A stretch of 64,000 bases of DNA. Origin: Ceratotherium simum simum. Taxonomy: Eukaryota; Chordata; Mammalia; Perissodactyla; Rhinocerotidae. This document shows, piece after piece, positions 22,061 to 33,127 of this stretch (position 1 is the first letter of the stretch; the number at the start of each line of letters is the position of its first letter). The notes beneath the pieces are model-generated. The model searched no databases. It was given only the letters and a program-made list of their open reading frames with translations, and was not told where the DNA came from. The stretch lies in assembly GCF_000283155.1 (NCBI RefSeq), contig NW_004454175.1:345111-409110 (forward strand), in the 5' to 3' direction. The translations under genes were made by a program, and so were the position numbers.

Positions 22061-23124
22061 AATTCACCAAATCACAGCAAATCACACCAGAGTCTAAAGA
22101 ATCCTTCAGACAACAGGTCTCTGCCTCTCAGAGTCATAAAATGTGTTTTTGAGCCCATGGTGTATGTTGTGTGGTAACGCTCACAACTATCCGATGTGTC
22201 TCCTTTCTTTTTTTCAGTTGGTTTCCATTAGTTTCAGAATTAGAGAGTCTGATTTGGGGTTTACTTCTCACTATTTGTTATTGATAATGTCGTGCACTAG
22301 GATTTGGTGAACTCCACAGAATTAAGTGCCTTTCTGGGTGGTCTGAATTCATCTCCAAAGGCAACTTCCACTGATGTGGTCTTTTCCCCGGCTTTCTGTT
22401 TTACTAGTTTGTGGCTAATTATGAGAGTTTCAATCACTTCGATGTAGCCACAGATGGCACCAGCACCCCAGGTGGCCCAGAAGAGGACTTGTGGGCCTGC
22501 GGGGTCTGGGATCTATCAGAGAGACTCACAGGGCAATTAGTGACGTGGTTGTGGACGTTTGTCTCTGTACCTCTCACACCTCTCCTCCTGGCATCTTCGC
22601 CCACCTTCTGGAGTCTCTTCCTCCACTTATGCTGAAGTCTAACTCAGGTGTTCCATGCCATAAGGTCATCGCCTAAATAAGGTGGGGGCTGATACATGTT
22701 TACATTGGGACCCCTCCCAAGAGTCTACTTGCATGAAAAATTGATCTCAAATATCCAGAGTCCTTCACAAAGCCTAACTTGGCTGGTCCTTCCCAATTCT
22801 CTCAAATTGTAACCTTTGCACAACATTTTTCCAGTCTACAAAATGCTTTCATGCACAGTATCAGTTGAGCCATAAAACACCCAGGTGAAGTGGGGGGAGT
22901 GATGGAGAGGCAGGGGGCAGACTATTGGCACAGAGTGAGGAAGAGGTGGCAGGGTTGGAACTGATTCTTCAGACTCCCCCTGCCCTGTGTTCTGCCTTGT
23001 GTTGTGGTAATTGTGGTGGACATGTCCCTCGTCCTTGTAGCCTGTAATATGGTGTAGTGGACAAGTATTCAGTCTGAAAACCTGGGCCGCAAACTAGGCT
23101 GCCCCTCACAAGCAAGTAGACAGT
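22061..23124. other. Single-copy stretch, no gene supported
   Basis: About 1.1 kb. A 74-codon frame (22411-22635, plus) is preceded by a pyrimidine-rich 'ctttctgttttactag', but the peptide matches no family I know and no donor site frames it. No named repeat seen. Confidence 0.5.
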
Positions 23125-23199
23125 AGTGACGATGATAACAACAGCTCCCGTGTATTCAGTACTTGCTATGTAGGAGGAATTGTACACATATTATCTCAG
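23125..23199 (-). repeat. MIR SINE, first part (split by MLT1)
   Basis: 'acagctcccgtgtattcagtacttgctatgtaggagg' and 'cacatattatctca' follow the antisense MIR pattern. The repeat resumes at 23560 after an LTR insertion. Confidence 0.65.
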
Positions 23200-23559
23200 T
23201 GTCTTAGTCCATTCAGGATGCTATAACAAGATAGACTGGGTGGCTTATAGACAACAGAAATTTATTTTTCACAGTTCTGGTTGCTGGGAAGTCCAAGATC
23301 AAGGTGCTGGCAGATTCCCTGGTGATGGCCACTTCCTAGATCATAGAGGGCCGTCTTCTCAGCTGTGTCCTCACATAGTCAAAGGGATGAGGGAGCTCTC
23401 TGGGATCCCTTTTGTAAGGGCACTAATCGCATTCATGAGGGCTTGACCCTCATGATCTAATCACCTCCCACAGCACCCCCCCAAATGCCATCATATTGGG
23501 GGTTAGGCTTCAACACATGAATTGAAGGTGGGCAGGGCATGAACATTCAGTCCATAGCA
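23200..23559 (-). mobile_element. MLT1-type solo LTR, antisense
   Basis: TGTCTTAGTCCATTCAGGAT at the left, CCATAGCA at the right, with 'gactgggtggcttatagacaac', 'agtccaagatcaaggtgctgg', 'cctcatgatctaatcacctccc' and 'gggggttaggcttcaacac'. This is the closest of the set to the MLT1B-type consensus as I recall it. 360 bp, inserted in a MIR. Flanking 5-mers ctcag and ctcgt agree at their first three bases. Confidence 0.85.
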
Positions 23560-23700
23560 CTCGTTTAACACTCCCAACAGCCCCAGAAGCAGATGTTATT
23601 ATCCTGTTCTACAGTGGAACTTAAAGCAAGGTTTCACAATCACTAACTGACGCTGCTTGGCTTGAAAGCCATGTTTTGTCTGTTTTTAGCCTGTAATTAT
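23560..23700 (-). repeat. MIR SINE, second part
   Basis: 'aacactcccaacagccccagaagcagatgttattatcctgttctac' matches the antisense MIR 'acaaccctatgaggtaggtactattatccccattttac'. It continues the element broken at 23199. Confidence 0.65.
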
Positions 23701-23734
23701 TCATAGTTTCTGCATTGGTTGTTGAGAGGTTTAA

Positions 23735-23930
23735 ATACTATAACTTAAACAAGTATCTAGCATGGTGCCAGACTGACCCATGGAAAGCTCACAATAAACA
23801 CTAGGTCTTTCTCTCCTTTCCCTTAAGTCTAGGGACCAAATCACGCCTCTCCCTTCCCCCATTCGATATTCACTATAACATAATGCTTTGCATAAGTCGA
23901 TCCTCAATAAGTGTTCATTGAGTTCAACGG
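23735..23930 (+). repeat. L2/MIR 3' remnant
   Basis: 'tatctagcatggtgccagactg' and 'atgctttgcataagtcgatcctcaataagtgttcattgagtt' resemble the L2 3' end 'agtgcctggcacatagtaggtgctcaataaatatttgttgaatg', apparently present twice. Confidence 0.5.
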
Positions 23931-24909
23931 AAATCAAAGCTGAGAGAGAGGAAATCAGTCTATCTTCCTAGGCAGGTGGAGTAAATTAATGTAGACCCAA
24001 GCAGCCATATTGCTAAGGCTGCTGACATCGAGGTTGCTGGCTTCAGTTCCCAACCATTGTCTCCTGGTTCTTCCCCAACAACCTGGCTGCGCCTTCTTAT
24101 TCTCCTTTGCAGGCGTCTCTGTCTCTGTCCACCTTCATGTTACTGTGTCTAAGGGTTGTGTCCACACTGATAACTCACAATCCCTTTCACAGCACTGACT
24201 CCCTTCCTGCAGGTGCATTTATGTCCCCAACACCTACTCACCTTGGAGCCCCACCCTCATACGTAGCCCATCTTGTGCTGAATTCACTATTCCCTCCTTC
24301 CACTTAGCTGCTTTTTGTTTTAAGCTCATTTGAATCATTTCAAGTAATGATGGTTTTATTGTAAGGATATATGCAGAAGAGAATCTGTTAAAGCTGAGAA
24401 AATGACAAAACAAAACTAGGCTTTAGGAGAAGAGAAACCACAGTGGATCAGGAAAAGTGGGACCCCGAAGCAGCTCTTGGAATGTTAGCAGCAGGGGCTG
24501 GTGGGCTTTCAGTCTAGCCGCCATCGCTAACCTTATTCAGCTGTCCTCCAGGGTCTGCCCCACGTCGTACTCAGTAGCAGGGTGGCTGGTCCACCCTACA
24601 GGCTGCGCGTCTTCTTTACCCCATAGCTCCTGTTAACTTTCCTCTTCCCCACCTTGCCCATAGTGACCGCTTCTGCATAACCTTGGTTTGCCTTCACCCC
24701 TCATAGTCCAGCTGTAGCTCCCACTGAATCCCACTGAATCATTCTCTCAGTATTTTTGCAGTTCAAATTTGAGAGAATTGATTGCTAAGCACATCTTTTC
24801 TTGCCAGACCACCTTACTGGTTGTTGACCAGCATGTGGATTGGCTACCATTGGGTCAGATTCAATCCAGTCAGCTGTGGCCCAGTGTAGGACCCCTGGGC
24901 CGCCTTTTT
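23931..24909. other. Single-copy stretch, nothing recognised
   Basis: No repeat, RNA gene or exon recognised. Open frames stay below 75 codons. Confidence 0.5.
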
Positions 24910-25266
24910 TTGAGAGTGTTTCCACAACCCAAATGTCCTATGCTAAGTGAAAAAGTCAGTCGTAAAGAATCACATACTATGATTCCACTTATATGAGATG
25001 TCCAGAATAGGCCAATCTGTAGAGATAGAAAGTAGATTAGTGGTTGCCAAGCCTGGGGTGGGGTGCGGGAGTGGGGGTAGGGAATTGGAGGGTGACAGCT
25101 AAGGGGTGTGGTGTTTCTTTTGGGGGTGATGAAAATGTTCTAAAATTCATTGTGGTGATGGTTGAAAATTCTGTGAATACACTAAAAGCCATTGAAGTGT
25201 ACACTTTAAATAGATGAATTGTATGGTAAGTGAGTTATATCTGAATAAAGCTGTTTCAAAAACAAA
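24910..25266 (+). mobile_element. L1 3' end, sense
   Basis: 'cctatgctaagtgaaaaagtcag', 'catactatgattccacttatatgag', 'agtagattagtggttgccaagcctgggg', 'tgggggtgatgaaaatgttctaaaattc' and 'gaattgtatggtaagtgagttatatctgaataaagctg' follow the sense L1M 3' end to the terminal 'ataaagctgttt..aaaa'. It is 5'-truncated. A G-quadruplex-like run lies inside at 25055-25082. Confidence 0.85.
25055..25082 (+). other. G-quadruplex-like motif in L1 3'-UTR
   Basis: Five G runs of length 4, 4, 3, 5 and 3 with loops of 1-3 bases. L1 3'-UTRs are known to carry a G-rich tract here. Folding is inferred from the pattern only. Confidence 0.6.
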
Positions 25267-25394
25267 CTTATTTTTTTAAAACAGGGCAGTTCTCTGGAGG
25301 AGGGACTGAGGACATGGAAGACACCATATCTTCCTGAATTGTTTATCTTATAAATGCCACCACTTTTTACCCATTTTGCCAAACTCAAACTCTG

Positions 25395-25640
25395 AAGTTC
25401 ATTCTGACATCCTCACCTCTTCCAGATTAATGGTTACATCCTTCCCGGATTCCAACCATTGGTGCAGTAGTTGGGCCTCACTCTGTGTCAGGTACCCCTC
25501 CTCCGTACTCCAAAAGCATCTCATTTATTATTCTATATTATAATTGGTGCCCTCCTAGTGAGTCTCTGGAAGCCTTTCACCTCCATTCCTAGAATGCTGC
25601 CTGACACTCTAGGTACCTAAGAGAATTTCTTGCATGGATG
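25395..25640 (+). repeat. Possible L2 3' remnant
   Basis: 'atcctcacctcttccag', 'ctcatttattattctatattataattggtg', 'agtctctggaagcc' and 'attcctagaatgctgcctgacactctaggtacc' follow the L2 3'-UTR order loosely. Strongly diverged. Confidence 0.4.
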
Positions 25641-27284
25641 GGATGGATGGACGGGATGGAATGAGGGGATGGTTGAAAGGAAAGGACCAGTTATTGTCTC
25701 TGCCCATGACTACTGCTCGCTCTTAGAAATCCTACCAGTTACCTAAAATATATGTGCCATGGGAGAATGGATGAGGCATGGATGGATCAGTACAGCTCCA
25801 CCATTGTTATCTACTAAAGAATCCAACACAAATGATGTCGATCCAGTTTACTCCATTACTGTTGGAGCAGTTATCTGGGCAACTGGCAAATTTCCAAGGA
25901 CTCAGTTTCCACTCACTGTGATTTGGGTTGAGTGCCCAGTGTGCCCTGTGGCATGATATGCTCCTTAGGGTAAGGGCAGACCCGGTGCTAGCAACACATT
26001 ACAGACCCGATGTGTCCACTCATTTCTCTTCTGTGCCAAGCCCTTTGGCTGAAAGATTTGGGGCACGGTGGAAAGGCAGGAGGGTGGGAGAAGGAGGAGA
26101 AGCGGGGAGAGGAATGGCCTTCTCAGAGAACAACGATTGATTTGAAACATGAAACATCTTATTGATAAAAGCAAAGCCTAGACGGAAGGAAGCGGTTTGA
26201 TATAGCACGCTATTTGAAAAAAATCCTGTGCATCTGTTTAGCACAATATACAACATAATGACAGCAATCTTCCCTGTTTGTATCTATTCATCTGATTATA
26301 CAGAGTAACAATTCTTTTAGTTACACATTTATTTACCCAGAGATTTTTTTAATGGATAATAAGTTAGTAAATCAGATAGCATGTGTTCTGGATAATACTT
26401 TAGTAAACTGTCTACCACACAAGACAGTTGCAATTCACATTTTATATAATATCCAGTGTTCCACTAATACACATAGCACAATGTGAAGCTCTGAGCAGCT
26501 CTTCAAGGAGGACAAAGCAGATTTTAATGATTATTTAATACTGTTTGATCTAGACACATATTATGCTGAAAAGCTACAGATTTCAGTCCTGCAATGCACT
26601 GCAGATGTAAGGAGAAATGTGGACTGACTTGAAGTAGAATCCAGTGGCCTTCTTTTGGATGCAGTTGCTAATGCTGTGTGCTTGTTTCCTGTCTTTGACC
26701 CAAGGATACATTATGAGCTTTTTCCAAGTGGTGAAAATTCAACCGCGAAGCTCAAAACATACATATTGTTTCATGGCAAAATAATAAACACTGAGGAAGA
26801 GAGGATAGTATTTAACTTAGGCCATTGAAATATGATGATAAAAATAATTCTTTCTCTCTTTCTGAAGTGAACACAGAGGTCAACAAAATTTCTGGTCCTT
26901 TCTCGAATGCTGAGTGGGCCAGAAAATCTTATGCTGTAAGACTTGAATTGAAGATGGAAAAAGAGCATTGCTAAGAAGGAAAACTCAACACTCCTTCCCT
27001 CCTCACAACCCCCCACCGGGTCGGGCTGCCAGTGAAGCGCAGCGGCTGCTGTTGCAAGACCTGCAACGTACAAGGAGAACCTCCGACGTAGCCAGCATTG
27101 CCCACCTGCAAACACTCACTTCCTCTGTGCCCCCTCACAAAGCTCACCGGACTGCTCAAGGTCATTAAGACGAGATCTGGTTCTTTCCTTCAGAGTCCTG
27201 ATTGTGAAATAGGAATTTAAAGATATCAATGCTCGTAACTGCCTTATCTGTGATGACTATGATGATATCACTGCCAACAAATAC
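25641..27284. other. Single-copy stretch, A/T-rich centre, no gene supported
   Basis: About 1.6 kb without a named repeat. 26150-26760 is A/T-rich unique DNA with several homeodomain-like TAAT words (for example taatgattatttaa at 26526-26539). A 114-codon minus-strand frame (26771-27115) has no recognisable domain. Confidence 0.45.
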
Positions 27285-27565
27285 AAAACAACTACTGGGC
27301 CCTCACTGTATTCTAGGGACTATGCTAAGGTCTTCACAAGCGTTAGCTTATTTAATTTAATTCTTATAATTGCCTTGTAGGGTAGGAGCTATTATCATTC
27401 TCATCTGAATTTTATACATGAAGAAACAAAAGCACAGAAAAGCTACATAATCTCCATAAGGTCCCTCTAAAAATAAGTAAGTAAACGTAATGGAGTCAGG
27501 ATTGGACCTTCGGCTGACGGACTCCAGCAGTCATGCCACTAACCACTAGCCTGTATTGCTATGTG
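27285..27565 (-). repeat. MIR SINE, near full length, antisense
   Basis: 'actgtattctagggactatgctaagg', 'tagcttatttaatttaattcttataattgccttg', 'ggtaggagctattatcattctcatc', 'agaaacaaaagcacagaaaagc' and 'ccactaaccactagcctgtattgct' follow the antisense MIR consensus from start to finish. Confidence 0.85.
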
Positions 27566-27624
27566 CAGCAGGTGAGGTACTGTACAGCACTTACCAGAAT
27601 CAGTTAATGTAGAGTTGGGTAGAA

Positions 27625-27775
27625 ACTTGGAGATTTTTCCAAACCCTCCACTTTATTTTATGGATGAGAAGACAAAATCTGAAAAAGACAAAGTGATTTG
27701 TTCCAGGTCACTGTGCAAGTTTCTGGCAGTGATAAAATTAGGATCCACAATTCCCCAGAAAATGTACTTATAGCT
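27625..27775 (-). repeat. MIR SINE fragment, antisense
   Basis: 'ttatggatgagaagacaaaatctgaaaaagac', 'gtgatttgttccaggtcactgtgcaagtttctggcagtg' correspond to 'cagatgaggaaactgaggc...aagtaacttgcccaaggtcac...agtaagtggcag'. Confidence 0.7.
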
Positions 27776-28428
27776 CCACATTTTAAAAAATTTCTTATAT
27801 CTTGGATTATTATCCACAAAACCCAAATTCGGGGAGTGTTTTCATGTACCAACACATATGCAGAATGCTTAGCTCTGTGCCCAGTACACAGTGGGTACTC
27901 AAAAAATATTAGTACCTCCCTTAAAAAAAAAAAAAAAGATGAGATCTGTTGTGGTCTTCAGACCACATTATATATCATATTTTAAAGAAAACTCCTTGGG
28001 TCAGATTCCCATTGCATGCTACATTTGTAGGGTATTATTGATAATGGATACCAGAACTTTTATTACTCAGTAAGTCATGGAGCAGGGAACATTTGCAGGC
28101 ACCCTCTGGGCTGCTTCAAGGAGTCACTTCCTAAAGTGAAGAATCTATACATTAAATCTCATCAGATACAGACAACAGCAAGACCTTTCTATTCCTCCTA
28201 TGGTGCGGCATCTGACATAATTATTGAATATAGACTCATTGCTCTCAAAGGTCCAAGTTCACACTTGGCTTGTTCTTGCACAATCCCACCAGACAAGTTC
28301 TTTGGCCAGGGACTCCACAACTTCGAAAAGTCAGTTCCTTGGGACAGAGTGAAAAGGCATTGGATATCCAAACTACTTTCTTGAACTAATTTGGGAAAAC
28401 TAAATTTGTTTCAGAGTATAAAAAACTT
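27776..28428. other. Short single-copy stretch, nothing recognised
   Basis: Poly(A) run at 27922-27937; no gene or named repeat. An 82-codon frame (28136-28384) is without known similarity. Confidence 0.5.
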
Positions 28429-28429
28429 G

Positions 28430-28647
28430 GGGGCTGGCCCAGTGGTGTAGTGGTTAAGTTCGTGCTCCACTTCAGCCGCCCAGGGTTCACAGGTTTGGAT
28501 CCTGGGCGCGGACCTACGCACAGCTTATCAAGCCATGCTGTGACAGGCATCCCACATATATAGTGGAGTAACATGGGGGCACAGATATTAGCCCAGGGCC
28601 AATCTTCCTCAGCAAAAATAAATAAATAAATAAATAAATAAATAAAA
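28430..28647 (+). mobile_element. ERE-type SINE, older single-module form
   Basis: Starts GGGCTGGCCC, A box tggtgtagtgg, B-box region ggtttggatcc. A single 'cagatattagcccagggccaatcttcctcagcaaaa' module follows, then (AAAT)n to 28647. No clear target duplication, and more substitutions than the other copies, so it is probably older. Confidence 0.9.
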
Positions 28648-28734
28648 TTGAAGATATATAGGGAAGGAACCTGGCATTCATAAGTATCTACTATTTACCA
28701 AGCTCTGAACCCAGCACCAACTGGCTCCCAAGTC

Positions 28735-28912
28735 TGTGCCTCAATCCTGGCTACACAATAGTATCCCCTGGGAGTTAAAAATACACCACTGCCCTGTTCC
28801 ACAACCAGAGATTCTGAAGAAATTGGCCTGGGCTGGGGCCAGGGCATCAGCATTTTTAAGAAACTCACCCAGTGATTCTACCAAGGCAGCTAGGGTTAAG
28901 AACCACTGGGTT
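28735..28912 (+). mobile_element. MER5-type hAT MITE
   Basis: 'ctggctacacaatagtatcccctgggag', 'ccagagattctgaagaaattgg', 'gggccagggcatcagcatttttaagaaactcacccagtgattct' and terminal 'gttaagaaccactggg' match the MER5 consensus. About 178 bp, essentially full length. It has the same orientation as the copy at 2431. Confidence 0.85.
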
Positions 28913-30214
28913 ACACTATACCACCCACAAAGTTACAACCCCACTATGTCACATACATTTACCTGAACCACTTAGGTCACAAATGACAAATGCCATGCCA
29001 TCTATACTGAGGGACAGACAAGGAAAAGTGGATGCCCAGAACACACTTAATTATCAATCCTTTCTATGAACTCCTCACGCATTAGGCATTCCACAGGGAG
29101 ATTTCAGGCTCTACCGGCCTCTTTTTTTTTTTAATTCATTCCAATTCAACAAGCATATTAGGATGTTTCAAATAAGTTCATTGAGCTATATTCTGGTAGT
29201 TGTTGTATTGTACCAAACCCATTCAAGGAACTCAAGAAACGAGCTGATCAAATGAAGCTGTATCTTTGACCACAGGGTCAAAAATTGGGTTAAGCTTAAA
29301 ATTGAAACATTTCCAATGGTTAATTTCTTTTGTTCATTTTTATGATCTCAAAACTCTGGTTGAATTTTTCTCTGTTTCAATAACTAGCATCTAGTTGTTC
29401 TGGTGCTGCAGAGGTCCATTCTGTGGGTGAGAAATGGTAAAACCTAAACGATATTAAATGTGGACTTATACTTAAATCAGAACTAACTTCTTCATGGAAC
29501 TTTTTGCTTTTTTGGTGCTGTGGGTACTTTCTTTTGACACATTAATACCATTATTTCCCCCCAAGGCTATGGGGGCTATTTATAAGGCATAAAAATTCTC
29601 CAAAAAAACCCCAAACCAAAAAACAGCCCACTCATAATCTAAGAATTAAATTATGTAAGATATAACGGTTGTGGTTAAAAATATTAATGCTTATTGGAGG
29701 AAATGCTCTAAAATGCTAACAATGGCCACCCCTGTTGATTAGAGGTACATATAAAAAACATCCAAACTGAATCCAAAAACTCTTTTGCGGTTTTAAAAAC
29801 TGTTTATATCTGTGGTCCTATTTATTATTTCCTTCCAACACAATGGTTCTGGGTCATTTTCAGGAGTCTTCTTTTTTTTTAAAAAAAAAATTTGCCTCTT
29901 AGTTCAGTGACTTTCTCTAATAAAAGCCTTTTATTTTAAACATATGGGAGTAGAGATTAAAAACAGCAGTGTTTTTTGGTGAAAATCCTTTAAAATGAAC
30001 AAATATGCTTCCAAAGCTTTCTCAGACATGAATTGCTTTGAACTACTCTGTTTCAGTATACCTTTATATATTTTTGTACCTGATTCTGATTCCAGATTTC
30101 ACTGAAGAAGTAAAAGCAGCAGCATTGCGTGTGGTTTAACAAGGATGAAGATAAGTGAAAATACGGTGGCTTAATTCCTCAAAAGCTTTCAACATCTTGC
30201 AGTGTCAGGATTAA
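28913..30214. other. A/T-rich single-copy stretch, no gene supported
   Basis: About 1.3 kb without a named repeat; T and A homopolymers at 29123-29132 and 29873-29890. No open frame above about 65 codons and no RNA gene seen. Confidence 0.5.
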
Positions 30215-30460
30215 GAAAACAGATGCTGCAGCCGGAATGCCTTTGGTTGATCCTGGTCCTGTGACCTTGGCGAGTCACTTCACCTCATTTGCCTCGATTT
30301 CTCCGTCTGCAAAATGGAACTAATATTTGGTAACTTATCAATGGAGTTGCTGTGAGAATTAAATAAGTTAATATATGTAAAGTGCTTAGAACACTACCTG
30401 GCACATGGTAAGTGCCCAATACGTGATAGATAGTATTTTTATTATTATTATTTTAGATGG
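30215..30460 (+). repeat. MIR SINE, near full length, sense
   Basis: 'gatcctggtcctgtgaccttggcgagtcacttcacctcatttgcctcgatttctccgtctgcaaaatgg', 'gttgctgtgagaattaaataagttaatatatgtaaagtgcttagaacactacctggcacatggtaagtgc' follow the MIR consensus closely. Confidence 0.93.
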
Positions 30461-31559
30461 AGTAGACACAGATCAATGGGAGAGCTAGTAATATTGTGCA
30501 AAGTCTAATGTGGATAGCTTATATTTAAAAAAAGATTTTCTCTCTGTGTATTGAGTCTTTCTAAGCCAGGAGGGGGCTCCTGGGAGGCAGGGAGTGGGAA
30601 GCAGGAGTGCCACACAAAATCTCAGATGTTTTGTTTTTAATCCCTGGATGCTGCCCTGGGAACTTCAACAGAGACTGAAGACAGGTTCAGAATTATGTCC
30701 TGGTGACCAGCAGTTGACTCACCTGGCGAGGATCATAGCTTAGGATTTTAGCAAGAAACCATACTCTGAGGCTGGACTTAGAAAACACAAAGATTTATTA
30801 TATAGGGGAACAGAAGAGTTGCAGCACATTTGGGGCGGGGTTGAGGCAGGAGGGGGCAGGGGTGTGCTGAGCAGAGAAGTTGCTGGCTCTTTTCCTAGGA
30901 TTTCTCACCCCGCCCCAGCTTGGAGGGCCCCTCAGAGCCTAGGAATGCATTTCTTGTATCTCTATCAGCTTTTACTGAACTACTGCATCAGGTTACAACA
31001 CTCTTTCCAGCGAAATTAAATATTAGAATGAAAATTATTCTCAAAAATACTCCTCATGCTTCCTCTTATAACTTGGACCGCATTTTGAGTGCATGCAGTT
31101 AATTATAAGGCATTCTTTCTTTGCCTATAAGTTCACATGTCTTGTCTTCACTATAGAACACCCCCGTTCAAGCCCCAAATTGCTCATATTTCACTTTTAT
31201 GTCTTTCGATTCACTTAGTATATTATTCTTAAATCATCTATTCAAATTCTTGACTAAGTTGCCTTTAGTTTTTGCCTCTACATTGTGGCATCCCCTCTGC
31301 TCTAAAGCTAATACTCGTTTTCTCCTTGAAGAAAGGCAATAGGCCTAGATCTTGTTTCTGCATATATTACGCCCATTACAGATTGTTCCCTTAGTGACTT
31401 CCAGTCCTGGGCTTGCCACCTACCATAGGATAGAGAAACTTAAACGTCATTAACCATGTTTGTGTAGAAGACTAAATCTGATTAGTCACAATTAAGTCAT
31501 CAGACCAGGAACCAAGAAAAAGAGCTTAAAAATGTTGGATGAAGCCCTCTTTTAGTAGA
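30461..31559. other. Single-copy stretch, nothing recognised
   Basis: No named repeat or exon; short open frames only (66 codons at most). Confidence 0.5.
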
Positions 31560-31725
31560 ATATAGATTTTCGGGTCTGGATGGATCTCAGAAATAAATTA
31601 GGTTTGTCTAGACATTTTCTAGATGAGGAAAGCAAAGACCCTGAGGGATAGTTTTCTTGGCCAAGTGCCACACGACTAGTTAGTGGGAAAGTTAGAGTTG
31701 GAGTCTGACACTTCCTATGGTAGCG
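31560..31725 (-). repeat. MIR SINE fragment, antisense
   Basis: 'ctagatgaggaaagcaaagaccctgaggg', 'cttggccaagtgccacacgactagttagtggg' and 'gttggagtctgacacttcc' follow the antisense MIR 'cagatgaggaaactgaggc...cttgcccaaggtcacacagctagtaagtgg'. Confidence 0.7.
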
Positions 31726-31730
31726 CTGTC

Positions 31731-31757
31731 ATTCATTCATTCATTCATTCATTCAAT
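31731..31757. repeat. (ATTC)n tandem repeat
   Basis: About six ATTC units. This word is typical of an antisense L2 tail, and the following 'aaatatttattcatgtcaattgtg' may be a short L2 remnant. Confidence 0.8.
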
Positions 31758-32887
31758 CTTCCTTTCTTTCCAAAATATTTATTCATGTCAATTGTGTACT
31801 TGTTTCATAACGAGGGACCAACAGTGATTTATTTTTGGAGTAAAAAACCTGGGCATCACGTGGTCTGATAAGTCGGAGAGTGCTAACAGACACACAGAAA
31901 CAGAATGTTTGAAATAAGAACTACCCTGGGAAATCTGATTTGCGTGGTCATTGTCACTACAGCGTCACGCTCTCATTGTAACACATACCACACTTTTACT
32001 GTAACACTATACAATCCTGATCCAGAACAAGGCAAAAAAAGCCGAAGGACAATAAGGAAGTGCACATACACTTTCAAACCCACGCATAGAGACAGAGCTG
32101 CCTCAGATGTAATTCAGCAGACAATTAGACACTGACATTTTGGCAACATTTCCAGGCATTTCCATAAATCCTTTTTAAATTCTTCTTCCCTCCAGCTCAG
32201 CAAGACAGTCACATTTTTCTGGGCCCCAGACAAACAATAGTGGCCAAATGATATTGAAGAACAACCCCCCAGCATGACCGCGGAGGCTCAACCCGTCTTG
32301 GAGAAAGGAAGGTCACCATATGCCCCTGCTCTTTGTGCACAGCCTCGCTGTCATTTTACAGCTGCCTTGGCCTCTTTAGTTTACTTTGGGAGACAGAGGC
32401 TCGACTAAAATGCACAAAGGGGATCTAGGATTAAGCATCATCTTCTATCTCTCTAACCTGTAAAATCTTTCATCCTAACAAAGGTGGGAGGAGCCAAGGG
32501 AAAGATGGGGCTCAAGGGAGGAGGTGGAGAAGGAAACCAGGTAGACGATGGGGGAAGGGGAATGAGCGGTCTTTTTTAAACTTACTGTCCCCCTCGCCCT
32601 CAGTTTTTCTTCATCATACAGAAGCACCATCTGTTCACAGACTCGATGTGCTTGCATTTGTTTTCCTTTCAGTAACGGCTTATGTAGGAAGCAGATTATG
32701 AAGTGAGCAAATATGCCACCGACTGGATCTGCGACTGTACTTTGTTCACCCCCTTAAAACTTGACAGAAACACCGCAGCGAGCTCCGCGCGGGTCCTGAC
32801 CGGTTCCCAAGTCCCGTCCGCGGCCTTGATGAGCCCCTTATGCTAAAGCCTCTCAGGGTTTATGCACTTCGTTTCTACTATATTTTA
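31758..32887. other. Single-copy stretch with CpG islet, no gene supported
   Basis: No named repeat. Pyrimidine tracts ending in AG occur at about 32581-32601 and 32656-32672, and a CpG-dense islet follows at 32770-32830. A 76-codon frame (31905-32135) and a 60-codon frame have no known similarity. Confidence 0.45.
32770..32830. other. CpG-dense islet
   Basis: Nine CpG dinucleotides in about 55 bp ('accgcagcgagctccgcgcg', 'gaccggttcc', 'cccgtccgcggcc') outside any SINE. It lies just before the next SINE insertion. Too short to be a CpG island. Confidence 0.6.
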
Positions 32888-33113
32888 TTTTATTTTATTT
32901 ATTTTTTTTTTAAAGATTTTATTTATTTATTTTTTCCGCCCAAAGGCCCAGTAGATAGTTGTGTGTCACAGCTGCACATCCCTCTAGTTGCTGCATGTGG
33001 GACGCGGCCCCAGCATGGCCGGAGAAGCAGCGCGTCGGTGCGAGCCCGGGATCCGAACCCGGGTCGCCAGCAGTGGAGCGCGCTCACTTAACCACCAAGC
33101 CACGGGGCCGGCC
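32888..33113 (-). mobile_element. ERE-type SINE, short form, antisense
   Basis: Head at the right (ccgggatccgaacccggg, ...ccacggggccggcc), 'ccagtagatagttgtgtgtc' body, T-rich left end with TTTATTT units. The perfect 14-bp duplication tctactatatttta flanks it (32874-32887 and 33114-33127). Little diverged and CpG-rich, so probably young. Confidence 0.95.
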
Positions 33114-33127
33114 TCTACTATATTTTA

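Noticed and set aside
22411..22635. 74-codon frame preceded by an acceptor-like 'ctttctgttttactag'
   Set aside because: The peptide starts plausibly, but it runs to a stop without a donor site, ends in a hydrophobic tail from C/T-rich DNA, and resembles no family I know.
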